Below are positions 9,142 through 16,192 of a stretch of 62,298 nt of DNA, piece after piece; positions within the stretch are counted from its first letter, which is position 1, and the number at the start of each line of letters is the position of its first letter. The notes below the pieces were generated by a model. It was not told where the DNA came from. It saw nothing but the letters and a program-made list of their open reading frames with translations, and did not search any database. The DNA comes from Fibrobacter sp. (GTDB taxonomy: Bacteria; Fibrobacterota; Fibrobacteria; Fibrobacterales; Fibrobacteraceae), in contig JAKSIM010000012.1 of assembly GCA_024398845.1 (NCBI GenBank), positions 1 through 62,298 of the forward strand, written 5' to 3'. Position numbers and translations under genes: made by a program.

Positions 9142-9672
9142 ATGCAAGAAGAGCGTATTGACATTTTGAATCCTGACGGCACTTTTGCCGGTTACGATTG
9201 CGGCCGCACCGAGGTCCATGCGAAAGGACTTTGGCATAGAACCGTCCACATCTGGGCTTTCGACAAGTCCGGGCGAATCGTGTTCCAGCTGCGCAGCCAC
9301 CTGAAGGAAAACAACCCGAATCTGCTCGACACGAGTTGTGCGGGCCATATTTCCGCTGGCGATGACAGCCGCCATGCGGGCGTGCGCGAACTCCGCGAAG
9401 AAATGGGCGTTGTTAAGCGCCCCGAGGATTTGGAATACTTGTTCGAGGCGACTCACGAGAACGTGCTGAACAATGGCACTTATTTTGACAACGAGTATTA
9501 CGATACGTACAAAATAACGCTTAGTGATGAGGAAGCGGCGAATCTTGTTCCGCAGCCCGGCGAAGTCGACGATTTCGTGTGGATGACCGTCGAGGAATTC
9601 GCGAAAATGCATGCGGAAAGCCCCGAAAAGTTTGTGGATCACCCGAAAGATTACGCATGGCTGCTCCGTTAA
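9142..9672 (+). CDS. Nudix hydrolase, IDI/YfcD-like
   Basis: Nudix-family hydrolase of nucleoside-diphosphate-linked or isoprenoid-type substrates. It begins MQEERIDILNPDG and has the Nudix box ending RELREEMGV, with the leading Gly at the right distance (GHISAGDDS...). The Glu expected in the G-x5-E part is Asp here. The TVHIWAFDKSGRIVFQLRS opening resembles isopentenyl-diphosphate-isomerase-like Nudix proteins. It is 176 aa from ATG 9142; the longer reading from 9064 lacks any signal or ribosome site. The stop is followed by a CRP-like site for the next gene. Confidence 0.9.
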   Translation: MQEERIDILNPDGTFAGYDCGRTEVHAKGLWHRTVHIWAFDKSGRIVFQLRSHLKENNPNLLDTSCAGHISAGDDSRHAGVRELREEMGVVKRPEDLEYLFEATHENVLNNGTYFDNEYYDTYKITLSDEEAANLVPQPGEVDDFVWMTVEEFAKMHAESPEKFVDHPKDYAWLLR

Positions 9673-9725
9673 TGCCCAAAAGAAATGCCGAAATTTCGTC
9701 AAAAACGCCAATTTTGTAATTAAAG

Positions 9726-9741
9726 TGTGATTTAAATCACA
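9726..9741 (+). promoter_or_regulatory. CRP/FNR-like operator, perfect palindrome
   Basis: TGTGATTTAAATCACA is a perfect TGTGA-N6-TCACA palindrome. Its centre is about 60 bp upstream of the predicted start of the 9758-9786 promoter, the geometry of a class I CRP activation site. Confidence 0.8.
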
Positions 9742-9757
9742 TATTGTAAAAAAGTTC

Positions 9758-9786
9758 TTGACTTCGTATGTTGGCGGAGTTATATT
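9758..9786 (+). promoter_or_regulatory. Sigma-70 promoter of the small secreted-protein genes
   Basis: TTGACT (9758-9763), 17-bp spacer, TATATT (9781-9786). The leader of about 70 nt carries a Shine-Dalgarno (AGGGAGTGGG) before ATG 9865. Confidence 0.8.
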
Positions 9787-9864
9787 ATGATGTTCCGGTG
9801 AAGAGAGTTTGGGTTTCGACGCCGGAGCTAAAATCAAACAAAAATTTTTCAAGGGAGTGGGAAT

Positions 9865-10212
9865 ATGAAAAAGGCTTTGACTTTGGCTATGGTGCTTTGC
9901 TTTGCTGGTATTGCAATGGCTGGCAACAACACGCAGGATTGTGCTGGATACGATTGGCGTAACCGTGATCATGTTGAACATGTTACTCATGTTGAACATG
10001 CTCGTTTGTCTCAATTCAACGTAACTGTTGAAAAGAATAAGCTGATGGTCGCTGATGCAAAAGTCGGTTCCAATTACACGGTGTTCGATACCGATGGTAA
10101 GGTGATTGACTCTGGTGTTGTCAAGGATAGTAGCTTTAATGTTAAAGTGCCCGAAGCTGGAAAATACACGGTTCGCGTTGGTAGCCGTCGCCAGTTGGTA
10201 AGTGTGATCTAA
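9865..10212 (+). CDS. Small exported protein consisting of one C-terminal-sorting-like beta domain
   Basis: The protein has a signal peptide (about residues 1-20, MKKALTLAMVLCFAGIAMAG), a short His-rich linker and one beta-sandwich module. That module (about 48-115) reads NVTVEKNKLMVADAKVGSNY, then TVFDTDGKVIDSG and GKYTVRVGSRRQLVSV. This pattern (strand, YDxxGK turn, GxYxVRV end) is that of type IX secretion C-terminal domains, yet there is no cargo domain in front. The downstream gene at 10231 is a paralogue. Expression is probably driven by the promoter and CRP-like site upstream. Function is unknown; a periplasmic or surface role is inference. Confidence 0.8.
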   Translation: MKKALTLAMVLCFAGIAMAGNNTQDCAGYDWRNRDHVEHVTHVEHARLSQFNVTVEKNKLMVADAKVGSNYTVFDTDGKVIDSGVVKDSSFNVKVPEAGKYTVRVGSRRQLVSVI

Positions 10213-10230
10213 AAAAACTTGGGGTGGGAT

Positions 10231-10548
10231 GTGAGTAAAAAAATTAATGGTGCGCTCTTTGGGGCAATTTGTCTCGCCGCAAGTGCCGTGGGCGCAGAAT
10301 TACCAAATCGTCCAGAATCGAGTTTACGGGAACCTTTGGATTTTGTATGCTACGGATCTGGAGGAGAAGAACATGCAATAACGATTACCGGTGCGGCCGA
10401 AGGCACTAAATACAGTGTTTTCGATGCGCATGGGAAAGTTATCGCGACGCGTTTTGTGGACGGCTCGACTATAGAAGTGGAAGTGCCTCATTCTGGCAGT
10501 TACATTGTTCTAATGGGCAAGCGCACTGCGCGAGTTGATGTTTCGTAG
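10231..10548 (+). CDS. Second small exported C-terminal-domain-like protein
   Basis: A paralogue of the preceding gene, 18 nt downstream, with the same build: signal peptide (about 1-21, ending AVGAE) and one beta module. The module reads AITITGAAEGTKYSVFDAHGKVIATR and ends GSYIVLMGKRTARVDV (the first stretch is residues 48-73 approximately). GTG 10231 is chosen because GGGGTGGG lies at the correct distance; the TTG at 10219 would have no ribosome site. About 105 aa. No catalytic motif is visible. Hairpins follow the stop. Confidence 0.7.
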   Translation: MSKKINGALFGAICLAASAVGAELPNRPESSLREPLDFVCYGSGGEEHAITITGAAEGTKYSVFDAHGKVIATRFVDGSTIEVEVPHSGSYIVLMGKRTARVDVS

Positions 10549-10562
10549 CGGACGTGCGTCCG
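10549..10562 (+). other. Stem-loop after the small gene pair
   Basis: CGGACG-tg-CGTCCG is a perfect 6-bp stem overlapping the stop region; only TTTG follows, so it is a weak attenuator at best. Confidence 0.5.
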
Positions 10563-10581
10563 TTTGCAAACAGAAAAAGAT

Positions 10582-10602
10582 CGACCTTAGGGTCGGTCTC
10601 AT
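10582..10602 (+). terminator. Hairpin between 10548 and the Cys-peptide gene
   Basis: CGACC-ttag-GGTCG followed by GTCTCATTT. It may partly terminate transcription before the small peptide gene at 10620, or set its relative level. Confidence 0.55.
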
Positions 10603-10619
10603 TTATTGGAGGGAAGGTC

Positions 10620-10784
10620 GTGGTTGAAGAAACCTGTATAGAAGTTGCTGATGCTGATGACGTGTACTATGAGAATCTCATGGAAGGCGTTACCGGTGGA
10701 TGCGCTTGTATTGACGATGCGGACGTTGAGGAGTCTGTGAGCGCCGCATTCGATTATGACGCCGATTTGGAACCCGATATTTAG
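10620..10784 (+). CDS. Acidic 54-residue peptide with GG-CxC motif (possible RiPP-like precursor)
   Basis: GTG 10620 with GGAGG at 10606-10612 gives a 54-residue, very acidic peptide (pI clearly low). Residues about 20-31 read LMEGVTGGCACI, which looks like a double-glycine leader end (L-x-E-x-V-x-GG) followed by a Cys-containing core. A further Cys is near residue 6. It has no signal peptide and no homology I recognise. It sits between two hairpins and downstream of the two small exported proteins. No maturation enzyme or peptidase-containing transporter lies beside it, so the precursor idea is weak; it may simply be a small orphan protein. Confidence 0.5.
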   Translation: MVEETCIEVADADDVYYENLMEGVTGGCACIDDADVEESVSAAFDYDADLEPDI

Positions 10785-10932
10785 GTTTTGAATTTGCAGC
10801 AATTTGACGGACCGTGTTAATCCGGGTTTAGCAATAGTGCATGCTTCATGGGGATCCAAGCCAAGTTGAAAGTGTGGAGCTTGTGCGATTGCGACGTGCG
10901 AGTAGGCCTGTGATGAAGGCGGTGCGTTGAAA

Positions 10933-10955
10933 CGAGACAAGCTCCTCCTGTCTCG
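10933..10955 (+). other. Stem-loop CGAGACA/TGTCTCG
   Basis: A 7-bp perfect stem with 9-nt loop, directly before the terminator at 10958. Together with 10785-10932, which has no gene I can support, it could be the 3' part of a structured untranslated region. Confidence 0.5.
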
Positions 10956-10957
10956 TG

Positions 10958-10990
10958 GGGCCAGCCGTAGGGCTGGTCCTATTTTTTTTG
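10958..10990 (+). terminator. Rho-independent terminator of the small-gene cluster
   Basis: GGGCCAGCC-gtag-GGCTGGTCC (9 bp including one wobble) followed by ATTTTTTTT. Confidence 0.9.
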
Positions 10991-11024
10991 CAAAAAAGTG
11001 TGATATTTATTTACAAAAAACGTC

Positions 11025-11053
11025 TTGACATTTAAAAATTAAACGTTTATATT
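11025..11053 (+). promoter_or_regulatory. Sigma-70 promoter of the InlB-type gene
   Basis: TTGACA (11025-11030), exactly 17 bp, TATATT (11048-11053). A TGTGA half-site lies at 10999-11003. Shine-Dalgarno AGGAGGGG precedes ATG 11088. Confidence 0.8.
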
Positions 11054-11087
11054 TGTAAGATTCACTAAAAATGGATCAGGAGGGGAA

Positions 11088-11906
11088 ATGACTACCAAAA
11101 TTATTGGCTTATTTTTGGCTGTGATGCTTTGCTTAGCCTGTGCCGTTGTAGGAGTGGAGGCGAAGGAAACAGCTCATGTGGTTACCAAGATTAAGGATTT
11201 TTCGACATACGTGATGCCGAAGTCTACGGATGTTTCGACAATCCTAAAAAATTATGTTCCGAATACGAATGTGGTGATTGCCGACTTTGGGTGTGATGGC
11301 GACGATGAAATTGTTGAAAGTAAGCATAAGCACAAGTATAAAAATAAATTATTTGAGCACAAAAAAGAAATCAAGGAATCCCAGGAACTTTTTAATGAAC
11401 GTGTCTCTAGAAAATTTGAATGGGAAAAGTATGATGTTACTAAAAATGCCTGGGTGACATACAAGGCCGAGAACTTTGTGAATGGCTCTTACCGAATGAA
11501 GGTTACGTATAAACTAAATGTTCCGAATATAGTTTTTGGAGAACAAATCGAATGCCTTGTGAACGGGAAAAAGTGGCAGTTCGGGAAACGCGCCGAAGAC
11601 TCGGTGGTGTTCTATTCGAACCTTTTTGCCCTTATCTACCCGACAAAAAAATATGAGGTTATTGTTCTCCCTGCTACCAGAGGCTCTGTGACGGCTCCTG
11701 AGTCGGCCGCTGTGGGGGATACGGTCAACTTGTTGTTCCGTCCGGATTCTGGATTTGAGGTGGAGGGCTTTTTTACTTTTATAGGACTTGAAATGGATAA
11801 GCATCCTTGTACTGACCAGCAATGCTCGTTTATTATGCCCAATTCTGACGTAAAGGTGGGTGGAGTATTTAGGCAAAAGAAGATGCTTTCGCGAGGAGGA
11901 ATTTAA
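11088..11906 (+). CDS. Exported protein with C-terminal InlB-type beta repeat
   Basis: A signal peptide (about 1-26, ending VGVEA) is followed by about 150 residues without a recognised fold. The C-terminal 75 residues carry a divergent InlB B-repeat: YEVIVLPATRGSVTAPESA, GDTVNLLFRPDSGFEVEGF, then FIMPNSDVKVGGVF. Such repeats occur in surface adhesins and cell-wall-associated proteins. The middle is rich in Lys and His (VESKHKHKYKNKLFEHKK, near residues 78-95). It has its own strong promoter and terminator, hence monocistronic. The role, possibly surface binding, is inference. Confidence 0.82.
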   Translation: MTTKIIGLFLAVMLCLACAVVGVEAKETAHVVTKIKDFSTYVMPKSTDVSTILKNYVPNTNVVIADFGCDGDDEIVESKHKHKYKNKLFEHKKEIKESQELFNERVSRKFEWEKYDVTKNAWVTYKAENFVNGSYRMKVTYKLNVPNIVFGEQIECLVNGKKWQFGKRAEDSVVFYSNLFALIYPTKKYEVIVLPATRGSVTAPESAAVGDTVNLLFRPDSGFEVEGFFTFIGLEMDKHPCTDQQCSFIMPNSDVKVGGVFRQKKMLSRGGI

Positions 11907-11948
11907 ACAATAGTTTCCTATTGTTTTTTGGTGCAATCATAAAACAAG

Positions 11949-11980
11949 GTCTGCCTTTGCCGGCAGGCCTTTCTACGTTT
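11949..11980 (+). terminator. Terminator of the InlB-type gene
   Basis: CTGCC-tttgcc-GGCAG stem in a GC-rich palindromic context with downstream T-rich DNA (TTTCTACGTTTTT). Confidence 0.65.
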
Positions 11981-11990
11981 TTGAGTTTTT

Positions 11991-11996
11991 TATATT
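11991..11996 (+). promoter_or_regulatory. -10 element, DUF1653 gene (leaderless type)
   Basis: TATATT, 7 nt before ATG 12004; no Shine-Dalgarno. Confidence 0.55.
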
Positions 11997-12003
11997 TTGC
12001 TTT

Positions 12004-12267
12004 ATGAGTACTGCTAAAAACAATCACCGCTACCGTCATTTTAAAAAAGAAACCATGATTTATACCGTGGTGGAGGCGAATGCCCTGGATTGCGACCTTG
12101 TCCCGCAGGTGGTTTACCGCAGCGAATACGAAACTCCGGACCGCCCCAAGGGCGCTATCTGGGTTCGCGAAAAGGCCGAATTCGAAAGTAAGAAAGTTCT
12201 CCCCGACGGAACCGAGGTGGAACGCTTTACGGACATTACGGAGATTTCTTCTTCCACTCAGCCATAA
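12004..12267 (+). CDS. DUF1653-family protein
   Basis: An 87-aa cytosolic protein with the DUF1653 layout: an N-terminal YRHFKKETMIYTVVEANA, then VVYRSEYETPDRPKGAIWVR and an acidic end. The family's biochemical role is unknown. The message is probably leaderless. The last 32 nt overlap the 3' end of the convergent EamA gene, so both termini share sequence. Confidence 0.85.
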   Translation: MSTAKNNHRYRHFKKETMIYTVVEANALDCDLVPQVVYRSEYETPDRPKGAIWVREKAEFESKKVLPDGTEVERFTDITEISSSTQP

Positions 12268-13132
12268 TCATTCCCGCGATGATGGCGGCGGCGCCGGCGA
12301 TGGCCATGGCGGTGATGCGCTCGCCGAGGGCGATGACGGCCGTAATGATGGTGACAAGCGGGATTCCGTAGATGTAGTTGCTTGCAAGGACCGTGCCGAG
12401 TTGCTTTAGGACCTTGTTCCAGATAAGGTAGCCGAACAGCGAACTGAAAACGGTGAGCGCGAGGAAGTTGAACGCCACCACGGGCTCAGTGAAGTTTTGC
12501 CACGGCATGTCGCCACTTTCTAAAATCATAATAGGTAGCGAAGTGACGGCACCGTAAAAGAACACCTTTCGCGTGATGAACAGCGTGCTGTACTTGCTGT
12601 GAAGCGGCTTTATGGCAAGCGAATATACGGCCCACACGCAGGCGGATGCGAATGCGAGAAGGTCGCCGAGCGGCGAAAGCTTCAAAACGAATTTCCCGTT
12701 CAATACGACGAGTACCATTCCCACGAGCGTGACGAGGCATCCGAGAATCTGCCTTTTGCAGAGTCGCTCGCTCTTGTAGATGATGCCACCGAAAATCATG
12801 ATGAGGAGCGGGTTCGTGCAGACGATGAGCGAGACGTTGCTGGAAGGCGCACACCCGAGCGCCGTGTTTTCGGCCCAGAAGTACAGGGTGCAGCCCGCGA
12901 TGCCGCAGATGAAGAGCACGAGTTCGTCTTTCCACTTTTTGCAGCGGAACTGCCTGTGGCTTGCCGCGAGCAGAATCAAGTACGTGACCACGAAGCGGAT
13001 GGTGAAAATCTGCACGGCGGAAAACTCGTGATTCAAAAGCACCTTCGTCGAGACGAAACTCGTTCCCCAGAAGAGGATGGTGCCCATAGCCACTAAATGC
13101 CAGTAGGCGGACTTATCGCGTGCAAAAATCAT
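12236..13132 (-). CDS. EamA/DMT-superfamily transporter
   Basis: An inner-membrane protein of about ten hydrophobic segments arranged as two EamA repeats (about 10-140 and 150-290). The pattern starts AMGTILFWGTSFVSTKVLL and ends with a short basic tail (AEWKKKS). Family members export amino acids or other metabolites; the substrate cannot be read from sequence. The length of 298 aa is standard. Start ATG 13132 has TATCTT 7 nt upstream and no Shine-Dalgarno. A 24-bp palindrome lies 47 bp upstream, between it and the divergent metY. Confidence 0.92.
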   Translation of the reverse strand: MIFARDKSAYWHLVAMGTILFWGTSFVSTKVLLNHEFSAVQIFTIRFVVTYLILLAASHRQFRCKKWKDELVLFICGIAGCTLYFWAENTALGCAPSSNVSLIVCTNPLLIMIFGGIIYKSERLCKRQILGCLVTLVGMVLVVLNGKFVLKLSPLGDLLAFASACVWAVYSLAIKPLHSKYSTLFITRKVFFYGAVTSLPIMILESGDMPWQNFTEPVVAFNFLALTVFSSLFGYLIWNKVLKQLGTVLASNYIYGIPLVTIITAVIALGERITAMAIAGAAAIIAGMIMAEWKKKSP

Positions 13133-13139
13133 GACGCGA

Positions 13140-13145
13140 AAGATA
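13140..13145 (-). promoter_or_regulatory. -10 element, EamA gene (leaderless type)
   Basis: TATCTT on the minus strand, 7 nt before ATG 13132. Confidence 0.5.
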
Positions 13146-13179
13146 GAAAAAAGGGGAGTATCGGAGCTTTAAATCAGTT

Positions 13180-13203
13180 GTTTATGCAAATATTTGCATA
13201 AAC
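13180..13203. promoter_or_regulatory. 24-bp perfect palindrome, probable operator
   Basis: A perfect palindrome whose half reads GTTTATGCAAAT. It lies in the 241-bp region between the divergent EamA and metY genes and could control either or both. The binding protein is unknown. Confidence 0.7.
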
Positions 13204-13289
13204 GCATAGACAAAACGAAAAACTTTTCTATATTTCCGTCCGAAACATGAAATAGATGGCTCGCGGCTTGCGAAATATGTCTTGTAAAT

Positions 13290-13317
13290 CATAACTCATA
13301 ATTCATAATTCATAATT
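13290..13317 (+). repeat. Heptamer tandem repeat in the metY upstream region
   Basis: CATAACT followed by three copies of CATAATT (period 7, about four units), 56 bp before metY. Such repeats are prone to slippage. Confidence 0.85.
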
Positions 13318-13373
13318 CCAAAGCCCTCGCCTATTCTATCTTTACGTGCGAAAAACTTTAAACGAGGCTTATA

Positions 13374-14651
13374 ATGGCTAAACAAGAAACTTTATGTGTC
13401 CAGGCCGGTTGGACTCCGAAGAACGGCGAACCCCGCGTGCTCCCCATTTACCAGAGCACCACTTTCAAGTACGAAACGAGCGCCGCCATGGCCGACCTCT
13501 TTGACCTCAAGGCCGAAGGCTATTTTTACACCCGTCTGCAGAACCCGACGAATGACGCCGTGGCTGCGAAGATTGCCGCCCTCGAAGGCGGTGTCGCCGC
13601 CATGCTCACGAGTTCCGGCCAGGCTGCGAACTTCTACGCGGTGTTCAACATCTGCGAAGCGGGCGACCACTTCGTGAGCACGAGCGCCATTTACGGCGGT
13701 ACGAGCAACCTCTTCAGCGTCACGATGAAGAAGCTCGGCATCGAATGCACGTTCATCGACCAGGACGCTAGCGACGAGGAAATCGAGAAGGCCTTCCGCC
13801 CGAACACGAAGTGCCTCTTCGGCGAAACGGTCGCAAACCCTGCCGGCAAGATTCTGGACCTCAAGCGCTTTGCGAACATCGCCCACAAGCACGGCGTGCC
13901 GATGATTGTGGACAATACGTTCCCGACCCCGATTCTCTGCAAGCCGATTGACTTCGGCGTCGATATCGTGACGCATTCCACCACCAAGTACATGGACGGT
14001 CATGCCGTTTCTACCGGTGGCTGCATCGTGGATAGCGGCAACTTCGACTGGGAAGCCCATCACGACAAGTTCCCGGGCCTAACGGAACCGGACCCGAGTT
14101 ATCACGGATTAACTTATACGCAATCCTTCGGCAAGAAATGCTACATCACGAAGGCTACCGTGCAGTTGATGCGCGACCTCGGAAGCATCCAGGGACCGCA
14201 GAATGCGTTCCTCCTGAACTTGGGCCTTGAAACGCTCCACCTCCGCGTGCCGCGCCATTGCGAAAACGCTCTCGCTTGCGCCAAGTGGTTGAAGAAGCAT
14301 CCGAAGGTTGCTTGGGTCGATTACGCTGGCCTCGAAGATAACAAGTACTACGCCTTGGCTCAGAAGCAGTTCAAGGGTGGCCTCCCGTGCGGCGTCTTGA
14401 CGTTTGGCATCAAGGGCGGTCGCGACAAGAGCATCCAGTTCATGGATAGCCTCAAGATGATTTGCATCGTGACTCACGTGGCCGACGCTCGTAGCTGCGT
14501 TTTGCACCCGGCTAGCCACACTCACCGCCAGCTCTCCGACGAACAGCTCATCGAAGCAGGCGTCGCTCCTGACCTAATCCGTTTCAGCGTCGGTATCGAG
14601 AATGTCGAAGACATCATCGCCGATTTGGAACAGGCTCTCGAAAAGGTGTGA
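13374..14651 (+). CDS. metY: O-acetylhomoserine sulfhydrylase (Cys/Met PLP enzyme)
   Basis: PLP-dependent enzyme of the Cys/Met metabolism family that converts O-acetylhomoserine and sulfide to homocysteine in methionine synthesis. Visible family marks are QPxYQST-like IYQSTTFKYE, the YTRLQNPTND segment, TSSGQAA, and the PLP Lys in HSTTKYMDGH. The 425-aa length fits MetY rather than the 380-aa MetB/MetC types. A Shine-Dalgarno (ACGAGG) supports the start. It is preceded by a heptamer repeat and a palindrome in the divergent region. The gene is noticeably GC-richer in codon use (many GCG, CTC, GGC), as highly expressed genes here tend to be. Confidence 0.92.
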   Translation: MAKQETLCVQAGWTPKNGEPRVLPIYQSTTFKYETSAAMADLFDLKAEGYFYTRLQNPTNDAVAAKIAALEGGVAAMLTSSGQAANFYAVFNICEAGDHFVSTSAIYGGTSNLFSVTMKKLGIECTFIDQDASDEEIEKAFRPNTKCLFGETVANPAGKILDLKRFANIAHKHGVPMIVDNTFPTPILCKPIDFGVDIVTHSTTKYMDGHAVSTGGCIVDSGNFDWEAHHDKFPGLTEPDPSYHGLTYTQSFGKKCYITKATVQLMRDLGSIQGPQNAFLLNLGLETLHLRVPRHCENALACAKWLKKHPKVAWVDYAGLEDNKYYALAQKQFKGGLPCGVLTFGIKGGRDKSIQFMDSLKMICIVTHVADARSCVLHPASHTHRQLSDEQLIEAGVAPDLIRFSVGIENVEDIIADLEQALEKV

Positions 14652-14654
14652 TGA

Positions 14655-14689
14655 ATTAGTGGTTAGTGGTTAGTAAACAGTGGTTAGGA
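14655..14689 (+). repeat. Heptamer repeat TTAGTGG, with inverted relatives downstream
   Basis: TTAGTGGTTAGTGG-type repeats follow the metY stop. About 60 bp later (14742-14768) the complementary wording CTAGCCCCTAGCCTCTAACTA appears. A similar array lies at 22621-22654. Confidence 0.75.
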
Positions 14690-14778
14690 ATCTACGATTC
14701 CGTAAACTGTATTTAGTTTGGAGGCGATGCCGCGTAACTTCAAAACTAGCCCCTAGCCTCTAACTAGACAATCAGATT

Positions 14779-14809
14779 TTCCCGTGGCAGAGATGCTGCG
14801 GGATTTTTG
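14779..14809 (+). terminator. Probable terminator after metY
   Basis: TCCCG-tgg-CAG ... CTG-CGGGA (stem with a 3-nt bulge) followed by TTTTTG. Confidence 0.6.
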
Positions 14810-14830
14810 TAATGGCTAAAAGATGGCGCA

Positions 14831-15763
14831 TTATTTTAATCCGTTGTTCCTATAGAACTGTACGTCGGCGAGGACTTCCTTGACCCACGAACTCTTGAGC
14901 GGGCTTTTGCGCCATTCGGAATTCATACTTTTGAGGTCGTGCAATGGGTAGAATGTTGCAGTGGCATCTTCGGTAGTTTGACTGCTGTCTAGCGAACGGC
15001 GCAGTTTATGCGCTCCAATAAAAACTTGCTCCAATCCGATTCCGGAATCGAGCGCCAAAAGTCCCCTTGCGTTTCTTCCACTTTGGTAGTTAAAGTCAAA
15101 ATCCGAGATGTGTCGGATAATGGACATAAGGAGCGCTGGTTCCACGTTTTCGCGTATGGAGGCTTCCATGGTGGGGAGACCGCAAAGTTGTTCGTTGTCC
15201 CAGAGATTGCCTGTATAAAAAACGGTGATGGTGTGGTTCGATCCGAAGCTTTCCATTTTTACCGGGTAACGGGGGCCGAGTTTTTTTTGTACGCCTTTGG
15301 TAATGCGGATGCTGCGGTTTTTGAACTGCTTGTAGCCATCAAACGAAATGACGATGCGGTTGTTCATCTGCAAGAGTCTCGGCAATGTGGGCTTTTCGAC
15401 CACCTCATTATATACGCTTAGAATGGCGGGTAACATGTAGGCGAGTTCCGGTTGTGGCGATTGCAGGTCGCAGGCGGTGTCGATACTTAGCGCGCCTTGT
15501 TCCTGGAGCCCGAGAATCAAGGCTTGGGCGTAACCTTCGAATATGGATCGCGAGTCTATTTTTGCGTAGTAGGCGGAAGGGTGTGTGATGTATACAGCGG
15601 CAATGGCGATAACGGTGGCTGTTGCAATGGCTGCGTATTTGCGGACTTTGCGGCTATGCCAAATGATTTTTAGCCATCCCCTGCCTTTGGGGGTTCGCCC
15701 AAGGTAACATGCCAAAAAAAGGAATATGGCTAGCCACAGAATTATGAGAATTGCAAAAACCAC
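14831..15763 (-). CDS. Two-helix membrane protein with degenerate lytic-transglycosylase-like domain
   Basis: Two N-terminal hydrophobic helices (about 1-20 and 45-60) are followed by an exported region. Residues about 200-255 resemble an SLT transglycosylase core: VEPALLMSIIRHISDFDFN followed by SGRNARGLLALDSGIG, which matches the spacing of ES-F-NP...S-GA-GLMQL. The catalytic Glu position is His-Ile-Ser instead. It may therefore be a non-enzymatic peptidoglycan binder, or the similarity may be accidental. The GTG start at 15763 is supported by TATATT 6 nt upstream; it is divergent from the GroES-like gene by 31 bp. Moderate confidence only for the fold. Confidence 0.6.
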   Translation of the reverse strand: MVFAILIILWLAIFLFLACYLGRTPKGRGWLKIIWHSRKVRKYAAIATATVIAIAAVYITHPSAYYAKIDSRSIFEGYAQALILGLQEQGALSIDTACDLQSPQPELAYMLPAILSVYNEVVEKPTLPRLLQMNNRIVISFDGYKQFKNRSIRITKGVQKKLGPRYPVKMESFGSNHTITVFYTGNLWDNEQLCGLPTMEASIRENVEPALLMSIIRHISDFDFNYQSGRNARGLLALDSGIGLEQVFIGAHKLRRSLDSSQTTEDATATFYPLHDLKSMNSEWRKSPLKSSWVKEVLADVQFYRNNGLK

Positions 15764-15769
15764 GAGTCC

Positions 15770-15775
15770 AATATA
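15770..15775 (-). promoter_or_regulatory. -10 element of the 15763 gene (leaderless, GTG start)
   Basis: TATATT on the minus strand, 6 nt before the GTG at 15763. Confidence 0.5.
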
Positions 15776-15781
15776 AAATAC

Positions 15782-15787
15782 TATTTT
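15782..15787 (+). promoter_or_regulatory. -10 element, GroES-like gene (leaderless type)
   Basis: TATTTT, 7 nt before ATG 15795; no Shine-Dalgarno. Confidence 0.45.
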
Positions 15788-15794
15788 ATGCCTT

Positions 15795-16178
15795 ATGATG
15801 GAATCTTTAAAAAATGTCGTTGTTATTGGCGATCGTGTATTGATTAAGCCGCTGGAAGCGGCAAATAAGACTGATAGTGGACTGTTTTTGCCGCCAAGCG
15901 TTAAGGAACGCGATGTGGTGCATACCGGTATTGTGATGCGTGTGGGACCTGGTTACCCCATCCCGGCGAATCAGGATCCCGATGCCATGTTCCGCGATGA
16001 ATCTTCGAACCAGGTGAATTACGTGCCGTTGCAGGTCAAGGAAGGCGATGAAGCCCTGTACTTGCACGCCAACAGCACCGAGCTGGAAATCAATGGCGAA
16101 AAGTACGTCATTGTCGGGCAGAACGCCATCCTTCTTGTGGTGCGTAACGAGATTCCCGACAGTGTTGACGGACTTTAA
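15795..16178 (+). CDS. GroES-like co-chaperonin (Cpn10 fold)
   Basis: A 127-aa Cpn10-family protein. The hallmark start VVVIGDRVLIKPLEAANKTD and SGLFLPPSVKERDVVHTGIV are followed by YVIVGQNAILLVV near the end. It is longer than true GroES (about 95 aa) because of an insert around residues 55-95 (PDAMFRDESSNQVNYVPLQV). The GroEL gene is not adjacent, so this is likely a second, divergent Cpn10 of the type found in Bacteroidetes. Whether it caps GroEL is unknown. The start is ATG 15795 or the neighbouring ATG 15798. Confidence 0.85.
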   Translation: MMESLKNVVVIGDRVLIKPLEAANKTDSGLFLPPSVKERDVVHTGIVMRVGPGYPIPANQDPDAMFRDESSNQVNYVPLQVKEGDEALYLHANSTELEINGEKYVIVGQNAILLVVRNEIPDSVDGL

Positions 16179-16192
16179 AGTTTTAGCAGGCT

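Noticed and set aside
10785..10932. Known structured RNA (tmRNA, SRP RNA, RNase P)
   Set aside because: None of the conserved core motifs of these RNAs appear; only hairpins near the 3' end are clear.
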